Shown here one piece after another: positions 40,685-52,400 of a stretch of DNA of 64,000 bases. Positions within the stretch are counted from its first letter, which is position 1. Each line of letters begins with the position of its first letter. The stretch is from assembly GCA_030295235.1 (NCBI GenBank), contig AP026125.1, forward strand, positions 496,001-560,000, written 5' to 3'. The position numbers and the translations under genes are program-made. The stretch is from Fistulifera solaris (Eukaryota; Bacillariophyta; Bacillariophyceae; Naviculales; Stauroneidaceae). A model generated the notes under the pieces. It was not told where the DNA came from. It was given only the letters and a program-made list of their open reading frames with translations, and ran no database searches.

Positions 40685-42006
40685 ATGAGAGACGAGCCAC
40701 GCAGCACAGCTGAGAATGCTGACGGCCAGAGCGAAAGTCCGGACACCCGCAACGACATTCACGTGCTATTCATTGAAGGCGAAGCCTCTTTCATGCCAAT
40801 CAAGTACCAGACATACAAATCATTCGATGGCAAGAATCGATTCGCGCATCTTCATCCGTTTCGAGTCTGTTGTTGTGATCCGTGCTACTTTGAGGGCGAT
40901 GATGAGTACATTCCACCGGATGCCTTCGGTGCCGAACGATGCTACGAAGAGATTGAAAGTGGACGATATCACGCCATTATTGTAATGGATCTTCCACGTT
41001 GTGAATACGATTTCGAACTGATGTACGGTCACTTGATTAAAGCATTCGTTGATGCTGGGGGAGTTGTCGCTTTTCCCTCTTCGGAGGGAAATATTGTGGA
41101 GACGCTAGGAGAAATGTTTGATATCGATTGGAGACCGGGAAGTTACTATCGATCGAACTGGGGTCCATGCCTCGGCGTCAACGAAACCAACATTCAGAAG
41201 TCCTTCGGAAAGGGCAAGTTTTCGAAACAAGTGATCAAGGATTACAGCGTGAAGGCGACTACGTTGGTGGCGGTGCCTCTTCACGAGCGATGCTTCGGCT
41301 TGACGGATCATTCCAAAAGGTCATGGGGAGAAGACATTTCAGTGGAAGCGGATGATCCAAATTACGAGGCTGTAGTCGCTATGCATGAGCATGGCAAAGG
41401 CGTGATTGCTTATTTTGGGGATGTGAATGCGGAAGACCAGACCATTGAGCTGGTGGCTGCCTTTATTGAGTCTCGCGCCCCTCGTCAACCTATTGATTGC
41501 TTTTCAGGACTAGAACAAATAACATTCGTCGCTATTCTGCAACTTAAAGAAGAAGGAAATGAGCATTTCACTAGTGGACGAATCGATGACGCCATCGTTT
41601 CGTACAAAGCAGCGCTGCAAAATTTGGTCGCAAAGCCGGCGCTCAAGGATCCGAAAGGGAATGCCAAATTGCTCTCCTGTCAAATCTGACATTGATGTAC
41701 ATGAAGAAGGAACAATTCTACCTAGCCGAAGCTTCTGCGTTGCAGGCTTTGCAACTGCAAGGGAATCATAGCAAATGTTCTTATCATTTAGCAAAAGCAC
41801 GCTTCAACATAAGCCGAAAGACCCGAGGCGGTGATTTGGCACGTCTTCGTGAAGCCAGCCTTACTTTACTGAATGCTGAACCTGGAAATGCAACGAATAA
41901 TTTGATGCGAAACGTCAAAGAAGAGATAGAAAAACTGGAAAAGAAAGCGAAAGGCCGTACTGGTTCCGGTGTTAAAACTAAATTTGCATCGGCCACGTCT
42001 GGCTAA
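40685..42006 (+). CDS. Unrecognised domain fused to TPR (paralogue 2)
   Basis: About 440 residues from the ATG at 40685. The domain repeats the family words: DIHVLFIEGEASFMPIKYQ, YKSFDGKNRFAHLHPFRVCC, IPPDAFGAERCYEEIESGRYHAI, AGGVVAFPSSEG, VPLHERCFGLTD and GVIAYFGDVNAEDQ. The TPR part is LKEEGNEHFTSGRIDDAIVSY and then, in a shifted frame, ECQIALLSNLTLMYMKKEQF. Alignment with paralogue 1 (RECHIALWSNLTLMYMKKEDF) places the break at CCGAAAGGG (41652-41659), where one missing base restores KRECQIALLSNL. The gene is tandem with paralogue 1 and converges on paralogue 3. Confidence 0.8.
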
Positions 42007-42147
42007 CAATGCTCATTTTTATGCGCTATACAATCAATCCGGTATAATCAGCAGATTCCATTTCGGTAGGCATATACAGAAGTGTTTTTTACATTCGACA
42101 AAATTCTTTCGATCGTTTACGACACGTCATGAATACTGAATGTTGTA

Positions 42148-42936
42148 CTACAAGCAATTGATTGGATGACTGGGAGCACGCGACTCCACAAAAGCGGCAA
42201 CCAGCTCGATGGTATGGTCTTCGGCATTGACATCACCGAAATATGCGATCACGCCTTTACCATAATCATGCATGGCGACTACAGACTCGTAATTTGCATC
42301 GTTCGGTTGCGGCGGGGCGCGCTCTTCCTCTTCGTCATCACTGTCGTCATCATAGTCCATACAACGGTCCGTTACCCCGAAACAGCGCTCGTGATGCGGG
42401 ACGGATCTCATCGATACAGCTTTGGCACTATATTCTTTGATGAATTCCTTAGAGTGTTTGCCTTTACCAAACGAGTCGAGAATGTTGGCTTCGTTGACGT
42501 CAAGGGAAGGCGCCCAAGTAACTCGGGAGTAGCTTGCCATTTTCCATTCGACGTCAAATAACCTGGCCAATGTTGATACAATCAGTCCCTCCGAGGTTGG
42601 AAAAGCCACGACTCCACCAGCTGCAGCGAATTTTTGAAGCAAACTACCGAAATCCGCTTCGAATCTATGAACCTCATCAGGGTCCGAATAATCGAGAACA
42701 ATTACAGCGTGATACTTTCCACTGTCGATTTCTTGCTGAGCTCTTTCTACACCAAACGCATCTGGCGGAAGACCTTCATCATTTAGGTACTCAGGATCCG
42801 AGCACCAGACACGAAAGGGGTGAAGATGCTCGAATCGAGGTTCACCGTCCAGAGATTTGTACGTTTGATACTTGTTTTGCATCCACGACACTTGGCAGTA
42901 TCCTTCGATGAAAAGAACGTGCAGATCTTCAGTCAT
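42148..42936 (-). CDS. Unrecognised domain protein without TPR (paralogue 3)
   Basis: Intact, 262 residues. It carries the same domain from its second residue (MTEDLHVLFIEGYCQVSWMQ) to GVIAYFGDVNAEDHTIELVAAF and stops at SHPINCL, precisely where the TPR part begins in paralogues 1 and 2. It is closer to paralogue 1 (GYCQV-WMQ, VVFPTSEGLIVSTLARLFDVEW) and has an acidic loop DDDSDDEEEE after the HERCFGVTD motif. It is on the opposite strand, convergent with paralogue 2. The family function is unknown; the single-domain form shows that the N-terminal module folds independently. Confidence 0.8.
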   Translation of the reverse strand: MTEDLHVLFIEGYCQVSWMQNKYQTYKSLDGEPRFEHLHPFRVWCSDPEYLNDEGLPPDAFGVERAQQEIDSGKYHAVIVLDYSDPDEVHRFEADFGSLLQKFAAAGGVVAFPTSEGLIVSTLARLFDVEWKMASYSRVTWAPSLDVNEANILDSFGKGKHSKEFIKEYSAKAVSMRSVPHHERCFGVTDRCMDYDDDSDDEEEERAPPQPNDANYESVVAMHDYGKGVIAYFGDVNAEDHTIELVAAFVESRAPSHPINCL

Positions 42937-43314
42937 GATTCTCTTTCCTTTTTCTCCTTCGTATATTTGTCTACTTTGCTTTTACTGGTTGGTTTTCTCC
43001 ATTGAATCTCAACGAATGTCTTTTGTTGCAATCTTACTCCGGGGTAATATGTTGCGATAAAAATTTCGCGTGACCTAACAAAATCCAATGTAAATCCATC
43101 GTACCGGTACCAAGTTTAATTTGCAAACCAAGTTAGGCGTTTCAAGCTTATAACAAGTGTACCGGTCCGTCTGACGTCACACCTCCGCGCCATCTTCGCT
43201 TTATTCACACCACGTTTCCTTCTTCACGAATGAATGGGGATGTTTGCATTTAATGTGAATTAACTTTACTTCTTTCGTGTTGTCAACTTTTACATCCTTG
43301 CAATAACGACAGAA
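42937..43314. other. Divergent promoter region between paralogue 3 and the small gene
   Basis: 378 bp with a CRE palindrome TGACGTCA at 43172-43179 and three CGGTAC/ACCGGT palindromic words at 43100-43168. No ORF. Confidence 0.55.
43172..43179. promoter_or_regulatory. CRE-type bZIP site TGACGTCA
   Basis: Perfect palindrome 136 bp upstream of the small gene at 43315 and about 236 bp upstream of paralogue 3. Function inferred. Confidence 0.4.
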
Positions 43315-43602
43315 ATGTCCCAATTCATTCAAAGACTTGTAAATCATCTAGCGAATGAAGTACTCATCAAAGGACTCGCGAATTCGAAAACATTTCAACG
43401 TTTCGCCGTGCGGACCGACAGTGCTCTGAAAGACCTACACAAGGACGGAGCGCAGAAATTCGATACTGTGATTCGTACGGTTGTTACGGAAGCGACAAAG
43501 CCTACCACCTCGTCAGGTCCGCCGCAACCGCCGCTGCGGGGATTTTCTGGATTTGTGTCTGCATTCTTCAAAGAAATACGACGAGATTTGGGGATGAAAT
43601 AA
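43315..43602 (+). CDS. Small protein of unknown function
   Basis: 95 residues: MSQFIQRLVNHLANEVLIKG, then LANSKTFQRFAVRTDSALKDL, a Pro-rich linker (SSGPPQPPLRG) and FSGFVSAFFKEIRRDLGMK. The two amphipathic helices and the phrase SKTFQRFAVRTD look conserved; I have the impression of similar small plant proteins but cannot name a family. No signal peptide or TM helix. The codon pattern and clean start context support a real gene. Confidence 0.6.
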   Translation: MSQFIQRLVNHLANEVLIKGLANSKTFQRFAVRTDSALKDLHKDGAQKFDTVIRTVVTEATKPTTSSGPPQPPLRGFSGFVSAFFKEIRRDLGMK

Positions 43603-43821
43603 TCGAGGGAAATGCATCGCAGTTGTACGATCTCGATCAATATTAAGGCTGGATGTGCGGTATCGCAATCCACTGCTTTACATCATATCCTCTTGAATAG
43701 TATATTAAATAGTAAAATAATTAGCTACCCTTGTTGCCATTATATCGTCGTTTCAGCACCTGATTTCATGCCTTTCATCCGAATCGAAATAGCTAGACCT
43801 GGGCCTTTGTCGTTAATAGCT

Positions 43822-46800
43822 TTACCGTAGGTACCATTTCCCTTCACTTAGTCTCGCAACCGACTTGAGCAGCCTGCGTAGTATAGCGACATCGCAATCG
43901 GATACATCATCAAACTTTTCCAAAATTTGATCCGTCGATGGGTTCCGTTGACGTACGAAATTCTTTATTCTGAGCAGTAAATCGGCATATTTCTCACTGT
44001 GTTCTGGATCTAGGCTTGGTCCAGCGGTTTCGGCGGCCTCTTTCTTTTGACGGATAGATGCAAGGATATCGCGGGACGAAGAGTTTGGACCTACACATTG
44101 TCCTATCACACCTGCTGTTTGTTTCTTTAATCCGCCGAATCGCACAGGTGCGGTTTCATCTGTTCCTGTCCACGTCGGAGTAAATGGATCATGATTACCA
44201 AGACTCTTTTCCAACGCTCGCACTGCCTCCTTCGCAACCCGCTTCGCGTGATCCTCCATCTCCCTTACAGTTACTGACTTGCGCGATGGATCTCCCTCTA
44301 GATAATGATGATCAAATACCCCCGCTAACCCTTTCGATTTCATCACCTTCTTCAAGGTTTCTTCGTTATCGGCATTATCCGCGGGTCTCGCAGCTGCATC
44401 ATGGCGCACATCTTGGTCCAAATCGACTACCCCAATGCCTTTCGTAACCTTTCCCGTATCGGTGATTCCGGCACCACCGCTGCGTACGCTGGACGAATCG
44501 GCTGACAAGGAAAACAAATCATGAATTTCCCGTTGCGAGAAAAGGCGTCTTTGTTTAGGGTCCTGTAGAATCTTATTCGATAAGGCCGTTTTGAAGATCT
44601 GGCGCTGGTAAATTTTTTCTTCAATGGTCCCGGCGCAGATAAGCCGATAAATCGTAACTTCTTTCTCCTGCCCAAATCGCCATGCCCGCTCTCGAGCTAT
44701 TCGTCACGATGTAGCTGTTGTGAGAGATGGAATCCGTATACTTCGTGCCCGATGACTTTCGAGACTACTTACCTTGAGCATCTGTAGACGGGTTAAAGTC
44801 TTTGGTTGAAAGTGCAAGAAATGGTTAAGTGAAGACTCGTCATTAGACGCAGATGAACACAACAAATGGCTCACCTGGGTCGTATAAGATTATTCTGTTT
44901 GCACCTGTGAGGTTAAGTCCAACTCCCCCTGTTCTAGTCGTGCAAAGAAGCGCAAAGTATGACTCGTCTGAATTGAATTCGTCGACGAGGCGTTGACGAG
45001 CTCCTATGTTGGTGTTCCCGTCAAGTCGGCCGAATTTCCATCCTTTCAGCAGCATAAAACGCTGAATTATGTTAAGCATCATCTTCCACTGACAGAAAAT
45101 GAGCACGCGATGGCCTTGTTTGTTCCACAGAGGTAGGATTTTGGACAGTACCTCCAGTTTGCCAGACCTTTCCATTAGCGTTACTTTCGTCTTTGACGTC
45201 TTTGACGTCATCAAAATCGGACAAGGCATCTTCGCTGTCACTTTCGCGCCCCGGCTTGTTTGAATTTCCATTGTTCAAAAAAACTTGAAAAGACTCGTCA
45301 GGATCGCAAACCAGATCCGGATGATTGCAAATTTTTCTTAACATTGTGATGGCGGCCAGTAAACGGTTCGAGCGCCCTCGTAAAAGTCCAGTAACATTAT
45401 CAGATCGGATATAAGCTTCATACATCTCTCTCTGACGTTGAGTTATGCGACAAAATAGTACATGCTCGGTTTTGCTAGGCATTCTGCTAACCTCTTTCAC
45501 TTCCTTCTTCTGACGTCTGAGAAGGTACGGATTGATAAGATCGCGAAGAGTCAGAGCGCAGCGGTAGGCGAGTTGTACCTGCATAGGCGATGCATTCGAG
45601 TAACCTCCTCGCTTTATGGGATCACCGAACTCAGTTTCAAAAGCGGGCAGCGTTCCTAGTCGACCGGGATACACAAAGTCGAAAAGCGACCACAACTCTC
45701 TGAGGTCGTTTTGAATTGGAGTACCGCTCATGGCAAGACGGTGGGGAGTACGAATCTTCTTGCAAGCCAAGGTAATCTCTGCGTCAGGATTACGGATCTT
45801 TTGCGCCTCATCAAGAACGACATAACTCCAATTATGATTTGCGTAAATATCAGCGTTTCTGCGAACGTTCTCATACGTGGTCACAATGGCGTACCCCGTA
45901 CCACAAAAAGAATGAGGTTCCATACTATCTCGGTCCTCGGCGTCGATCGCCTCGTTAACACGGTCTACTCTGACTCTCTTCAACCACTGATCCAACTTTC
46001 GCAAAAATCCTGACGATATGTTCCGCGACTCTCCGTCCAATTCTCCAGAACTATGAATCACAATTCGTCGGATACCTGGTGCCCACGTCGCTAGCTCATT
46101 CAACCAGTGCTGAAGCATCGTCGCCGGGGACACAACTAGAATTGACCGCAGTTTCCGAGAAGCAGCCATCACCCCTAGGAAGGAGCTCACCTGCACTGTT
46201 TTCCCCTATATATGAGAGAAAACGAAAGTTAGTTCGAACTTCCTCTACAATCATTGAGCATGCCATCGTGATGACGCTTACCAGTCCCATTTCATCGCCA
46301 ATGATTCCACCAACTTGCTGTTGATGCAGTTCCCACATCCACTCCAGGCTTTCGCGTTGGTAACCGAATAAGCGGTTATTGATCCATGCTGGAATATAAA
46401 GCCCGCCTTGGAGCTTTTGCTCACCAGGCTGAGTATCCAGTATGTCACGCTCTTTCATTTCCTTCATCATCGACAAACCGGATTCAATCCAATCGTCAAC
46501 ACGATCTGTGTAGGAATCTTCTTCGTAATCATCTATACTTCGTGCGGACACAGGGACAGCTACATTCACTCTTGGTCGTTTTCGAGAAATTGTTGTGGCC
46601 GGTCGCCGTTGCGGCCGGGAATCAGTACCCGGGGGTTGATGTCGTGATGATCGCCGCACACGTTGACAACTATCCATGTGAAGAGCGAGCTGTGTATCTC
46701 TGTCATCGCAGTCAGTAAGCCACAACTCTTGTGAACAAACAGGGCATTTCACAGATTGAGTTTTTAAATCGGCATTCGCATCCAAAGGAGTAGCAATGCT

Positions 46801-47531
46801 GTCTGCGCCACTTTTTGCTTCTTCGTTCCGTTGTCTGACATGTCGAACTCGGCTTCATCTGAATCTGAAGATACTTCTTCGACATAATGTACTGGTTCCG
46901 CAAGTAATTTTCGCTCGCCTAAAATCTCTTTCCTTCTATTTTGACGTTGCTCGCGAAGTCGACGTAGTTCTTGCTTGTCTTTCACAATGTCCTCTACTTC
47001 TTCGTCAACTGTAGTAGATTGCTGTTCTTTCCTCTTCATCAGGGGAACACGCCGTCGATGTTTCACAGCAACATCCACTCCACCCGAGCTTCCTAGTTGT
47101 TGACGTTGCTGATACGCGGAAGAAACGTGCTCCCTTTTGGAATACCATTCCGACCTTTTCCTTTCCCATTCCGCTTCATCACGCCGAACAGGCACATCCG
47201 TCACCCGGTCAGAAAGCAGCGCTAGTATCATTTGCTCCTGCAAATGAAGTAGTTCGTTTCCCTCTTCTTTCTTTTGCTGCCTCCTTACGTTGGATAGCAC
47301 TCTGTATAATACTTCGATTGGAGGATTGGAAGGTGCCAGACTGTTCAGACTGGGAAATCCCTTCGGAGAACTATCGTCGCTCGACGAAGTCAGAGATGGG
47401 ACCAATGCATGTGCAGCTTCTCTTAGGACCATGTCTTCATAGACTTCCTGGTCCTGTAGCGTCGCAGCGACAGAAGCTAGTACATTCGCTTCGTCGGAGC
47501 TCGCAGGCCCTCCGGCTCCGCCATTCGACAT
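43822..47531 (-). CDS. CSB/ERCC6 (Rad26)-type SNF2 helicase with UBZ-like zinc finger
   Basis: Exons are 47531-46282, 46205-44875, 44799-44773 (27 nt) and 44696-43822, about 1160 residues. After an acidic/basic N-terminus, CPVCSQEL..H-x3-C at about residue 265 looks like a UBZ4/Rad18 finger. The SNF2 core has GDEMGLGKTVQ (Walker A built across intron 1), [13 protein letters not shown] (DEAQ box), [61 protein letters not shown] and [14 protein letters not shown]. The C-terminus has the CSB-like [13 protein letters not shown] and a winged-helix-like end. It recognises stalled RNA polymerase II in transcription-coupled repair. Two frame breaks: T-run 46812-46816 (one missing) and near 45166-45172 (one extra). 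Confidence 0.88.
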
Positions 47532-48350
47532 GTTCGAAAGTTGGTAAAAATACGATTAATACGACTATAATTGCAGCCAATGGTCTCCAGGTTTGGCGTT
47601 AGCAGTTACGATGTAAGCCTCTACTCGTTATTTCGTGTTTTTAGAGGTCCCTTTCTCGGCGGATTGCCATTTTTGTGATTGCTTGTTTCATTTCGATCAA
47701 TTGCTCTCGTCCTCTTTCATTGTCGTCCTTTTTTGCCGCCGAGTGGGTTTGAATAAGTCAGTCAATAAGTACTGTTTTGGTACCGGTAAGATAGAGGAAT
47801 ACGCTGGTCGGTCACGAGCTTTTAGCAAGTGTCAGGAGTCGCGAACAAGTTATATGTCAAGATTCAGAACTCTCCTCAGCCTATTTTATCTTAATGGTCA
47901 TCATTTTCAGCATTAGAAATATCTTGTCGTTACCTATGTTCATGTACTTACTCCCGGAACAATTTTGAGCTAGAAATGCCTGGATTCAATGGGGAAACAC
48001 GGAAAAAGGCCAATTTAATTAATTGTATCATTGACCTTGGCTATTTCGGATTCATTCAGCCCTCATTGGCGATAATCTCTATCTGCTTTTAGCTCGTTTT
48101 GTCGGCCTCGATTCTTCGCATCGATGAAAAATTGTTTCCGACGATGCAGCTCCAAGTGGACTATAATAAAAAGTGTAGATTACTTTTTCCATGAATGGAA
48201 TTCAGTCATGAGTCGTTTGCCACTTACCAGGTATTTTTATCGCAGCAAGAAAGACGCATTTCGTTCATGCTTTCATTTTGAAAGGTCGTCAGCTATTGTT
48301 TCGTCTAACAAAGGAAACTATTTAGTCTCGACATCGCTCAAATCGTTGCA
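47532..48350. other. Divergent spacer between CSB and bromodomain genes
   Basis: About 820 bp, with no convincing ORF. A dispersed copy of the satellite core module lies at 48153-48215, about 140 bp upstream of the bromodomain gene. Confidence 0.55.
48153..48215 (+). repeat. Dispersed copy of the satellite core module
   Basis: Reads AAGTGGACTATAAT..AAAAGTGTAGATTAC, then TCCATGAATGGAATTCAGTC and ATGAGTCG. It is nearly identical to the copy at 18901 in AGTGTA-GATTACTTTT and shares CAGTCATGAGTC with satellite B. Confidence 0.65.
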
Positions 48351-49340
48351 ATGAGCAAACCGTCAGAAGAAAAGGAAACCCCATCGGACGAGACGGCCGA
48401 GAACAAAGAGATTCCGTCCAGAACTTCCAGTGAATCGGCCAGTGAGCTAAAAATTTCCTCGACAAACAACAATGATTTACTTCCGGCTACTTTGTTCAGG
48501 ATGACGAAAGGATTGCCACGAAGAGAGTTGAATTTGATGGTCGTAGAAGCAACTGAGTGCGAAGAGCAGCTGCAGAGTGACATTGCCCTTTTAGAGAAAG
48601 CTTTAGAATCCGGCGAAACGGACGAGGCCACCAATGAGCTTTTGCAGAACGTTTTGACACCGCTGGATAAATACTGGACAGCTTCTTCTCTTCTGGGGCG
48701 ACTACGAGATGACTGGACACTCCCGAGTATACTTGTGGCAACGGAAGCGAATGAGAGCAATGAAAATCTCAACATGTTAGAAAATCAATTACGCTCCCCC
48801 TCTTCGGATCGAGGTGCCGAAAAGCTAATCGAAACTCTGTCAAATCCAATTTACACCAAAGAGCAACCAAACACGCCGATACTACTGGGGCTGTGGAAGA
48901 AGATCTACAATCACAAAGCGTCATTTGTTTTCAAGAAGCCCGTTCGACCCGAAGAAGCCCCTGGATACATAGAGCGAATTGTCTTCCCAATGGATCTTTC
49001 GATGATACGAAAACTGATCGTCGCGCGCACTATCAAATCTTACGCGGAACTTCATCAATACATCGGTCTCATTTCGCACAATTGCGTCAAGTACAATGGG
49101 AGAGAATCGGAATACGGACGTGTTGCTCGAGAGTTCGAAGCAGCAGCCGATGAGTTGATTCGACAAGCAGTGGAAAATCATGGCACAGAGAAAAACACAA
49201 TAGAACCTACCATTACGAATACAGACAATACTCTAACAGCTGATGCGGATCCTACACAACGTGCCCCTAACCCACCCGCTTCTGCCACTACCCAGCCGAG
49301 CGAACAAGAAGCTCCAACGACAGAAATAACTGCAAGCTAA
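48351..49340 (+). CDS. Bromodomain protein
   Basis: Intact, 329 residues. The N-terminus is acidic, Ser/Glu-rich, with two predicted helices (RRELNLMVVEATECEEQLQSD). The bromodomain occupies about residues 180-275: LWKKIYNHKASFVFKKPV, FPMDLSMIRKLIVAR (ZA loop ending), SYAELHQYIGLISHNCVKYN with the acetyl-lysine-binding Asn, and YGRVAREFEAAADELI. The C-terminus is Thr/Pro-rich. Bromodomains read acetylated lysine on histones. The protein is short with a single domain, so it is more likely a subunit of a chromatin complex (BRD7/9- or BRD8-like) than a BET protein. Confidence 0.85.
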   Translation: MSKPSEEKETPSDETAENKEIPSRTSSESASELKISSTNNNDLLPATLFRMTKGLPRRELNLMVVEATECEEQLQSDIALLEKALESGETDEATNELLQNVLTPLDKYWTASSLLGRLRDDWTLPSILVATEANESNENLNMLENQLRSPSSDRGAEKLIETLSNPIYTKEQPNTPILLGLWKKIYNHKASFVFKKPVRPEEAPGYIERIVFPMDLSMIRKLIVARTIKSYAELHQYIGLISHNCVKYNGRESEYGRVAREFEAAADELIRQAVENHGTEKNTIEPTITNTDNTLTADADPTQRAPNPPASATTQPSEQEAPTTEITAS

Positions 49341-49415
49341 ACGCCTTAACGAATTGGCTCAAAAATTTCAAGAAGAAACTGTTTTCCTAAATGTAAAACT
49401 TAAGTAACAACGCCT

Positions 49416-52400
49416 CTAAGAATCCTCCATGTTTGTCGACGAGGAGTCCGATTGATTTCTCTGGCTTAAACGCTCTTGTTGGTCACGCAGGTAAACTGCT
49501 TCACGATGCGCTTCTTCTAAAGAATGTTGTTGTTGAGCCTGAATCGATGCCGCAAAGCGTTGTCGAAGCCTCTCATCGTTGCTCAAAGTGACTTGCAAGC
49601 GATGTAAAGTACCTGCTGCGCTTTGCTGAAGAACCTGGTCACTTTTGTAATTACTCAAACACCATTCGAGCATTTGATAACAATTTGGCGTCCACAAAAG
49701 AGCACCGTGGTAGCTCTGTGAGAGCGAAATATTATGAAGAACGAGGCACGCTCGATTGAGAATTGCCTCACTTGAACAAAAATTCTTCATGGCCGCCACA
49801 ACCAAACCGACAACGCGGCCGACAACGGCGTCTAACATCTCCTTCTCAGAAACATCGCTGCCTACTTCTTCTTGATCGGCGCTTCGAACTGATGGTATGA
49901 CCAAATTGATTAATGCAAACAGAGCTCGAAACTGATTGTTGTTCAAAAACAAAGACATTAGATATCCAAAGTCGCACACCACAAGCCTAGAAAGCGTGAT
50001 AATTCTTACCTGAACTTCCGCATCGTAAGGGTGTATCATCATTGCATTTGCTGTAGCCTGGATACCTCCCAGTTTGACAAGCATCTGCTTTTGGGCCGGG
50101 GCCAAAGCGATGTTAACTAAAGACCAGCAACTCATGGCCTGTAGCACACCGTCGTACTCAAAGCGCTTAATCGAATCTAGCATAACGGCAATGCCACTTT
50201 TTCCGCCCTGGTCCGTTGGTGTTCCTGAATCAAAAATACTTGATGCATTCACCATCGACGAGTGAAAAAGCATGCCCTCTCGTCCACCTAAAGGTCGAGC
50301 AAGCAGCACGATCGCATGGAATGCTGCCGTGTGCAAAGGAGCGCTATCAGGGAAACGTACCATGGCGCGTAGAACGTTGTTTGTTAAACCGGCTCTCTGT
50401 GCGGCTGATCGCTGATGCTCGTTTTCCATAATCGGAGGAAGGACCTTCAGACACATCGTTTGGATTCCTTCAACGTCAGAAAATGCAGTCATCCAATTTA
50501 CGATCAAATAGAGCGCACACGACCACGGAAGATTGACATTTCCCGGGTCACCAGTCGCAGTCGGCCCCAAAAGGCGTTCAGTAATCATAGAATACCCATA
50601 CTTGGGCTTCTTGGACTGTGACTCCGTAGATTGCATCGGGCGTTTTTTAGACAACTCAGTTCCCTTGGCGGCAACCGGAAGTGTCGGTCCCTCCGTCAAT
50701 TTCTTTGTCTGGTCGTTGTCTTTTGATATCTGTTCCTTCTTTATCTTACGGGCTTTCGACAAAAACTCTCTGAGCCCTTTATCATCTCTGACTGTTCCAC
50801 TTTTGGAATTTGCCGACGTGAAAGAATCAAGAGGAGGCGTCCTGCCGTTGGCGGTATCTTCTTTAATTCTCTGCAAATACCTCATGCACTTGATAAACGA
50901 CGTGTACATGAGTCTGAACTTCCCGAAAGTCCGCTTGAGCTCCACGGTGACATCAATCGGAAACGAATCGGTCGACTCATATCCACTGTCGTCAGAGTCC
51001 TCTTGCACCTGTGCCTTGAAAGGTTCAAGAAGACAAAGAACTCGCCAAAGCTCTGGCTGACGGGTAAAAGAAGTCAGCCAATCTTTTGATAGAGGGGCAA
51101 TGAGAACATCCAATATCTCAGGAGGCTCGAGGAATGTCAGAACGTGAACCATTAAATCGCACCCGAGCGACATGATACCTGTTTTCCTTCCGTCCTGTGA
51201 GCTACGAGCGAGTGATGAAGTTTTCTCTTTCAAAGCGCTTTTCTTCGAAGCTGTGGAAATGTGCTGACTCTGCAATGGGGGCCACTTCATCGTCGATAAT
51301 CCGCTTTGATCATGCACTTGCTTCCTCATTTTCTTTAGATGTCCATCGTCTTGGTCATCAGATGACCCGTCACCGTTCGACGAAGAGGTGATCGACGGCG
51401 AGTCGGATGGCAATGAAGAACTTTCGCGAAACCCATTTGAACAGCTCTCGCCAGCCGAACTAAAATCAGCAATGTCCGAAGATACGGAAAGAGATGACTC
51501 TTGCTTCTGCCTCAGCATCGGTCGCTTGGGATCTCCGGACACAGTTTTCTGACTCTTTGCAAATCTCTGTGCTAGGCGCGAGTCTGAAGAAGAAACAGAA
51601 GGTGATGAAGACGACTCTGGCTGTATACGATCATTCGATGAAGCCGACCCGGCATAACCGCCCTCAGTACCACTGCCCGACGATCCACCAGCGTCATCAT
51701 TACTATCGCCGTCCTCTTTTTCCGCATCTTTCTCTGCTCGTTCTTGAATGTATCGAAATGTACGTTTCCTCGATGTAATAGTGTCCTTGGACTCAGTCTG
51801 GGATGTAGGTCGCTTTGCACTTTGCTTTGTTTTACGATGATGTGTATTGCGAACTGAAGCCTCAGATGCAGACCCGGTCGCCCATTGATTCAAAGTTCTT
51901 TTAATGGTATGATAGCCGGGCTCGTGGTGAGGCTGTACAAGTTTCGCACGACCATCAGAATCTCCTCCGCTTCCGGAAGACTCCGAATAGGGTGGTGGTA
52001 GATGAGCTACAACAGTTGAGTGTTCCGTTGAGCTCTTTGTTGGAACTCTATCGTCTCTCAGCGCAGGAAGGCCGACCACGTCTGACGATTCACCATTTGG
52101 CTTATTTTGGCGGCTAAAATGGTGATGATTATGCGTAGTAGTAGTCAAGCACTCGTGCATGCCTCCCCGTGACTGGTTCTCTCGAACATCATCACTCGAA
52201 GATGAATTGTTGTGTGATGAATTCGATGCACCCGCCCACTGCCTTGTGCTCTGTTTCTTTACATCGTCGCTAGATGATGTTGTGTTGGCGGACGTTACGA
52301 CTGCAGGGTCGCCATCTTTCATGCTTCCACCGGATGATGAATCAACCCCTTCTTCGGAACTACTCACTCCGTCAGCCGCTGATCGCTTTGTGCAGGAAAA

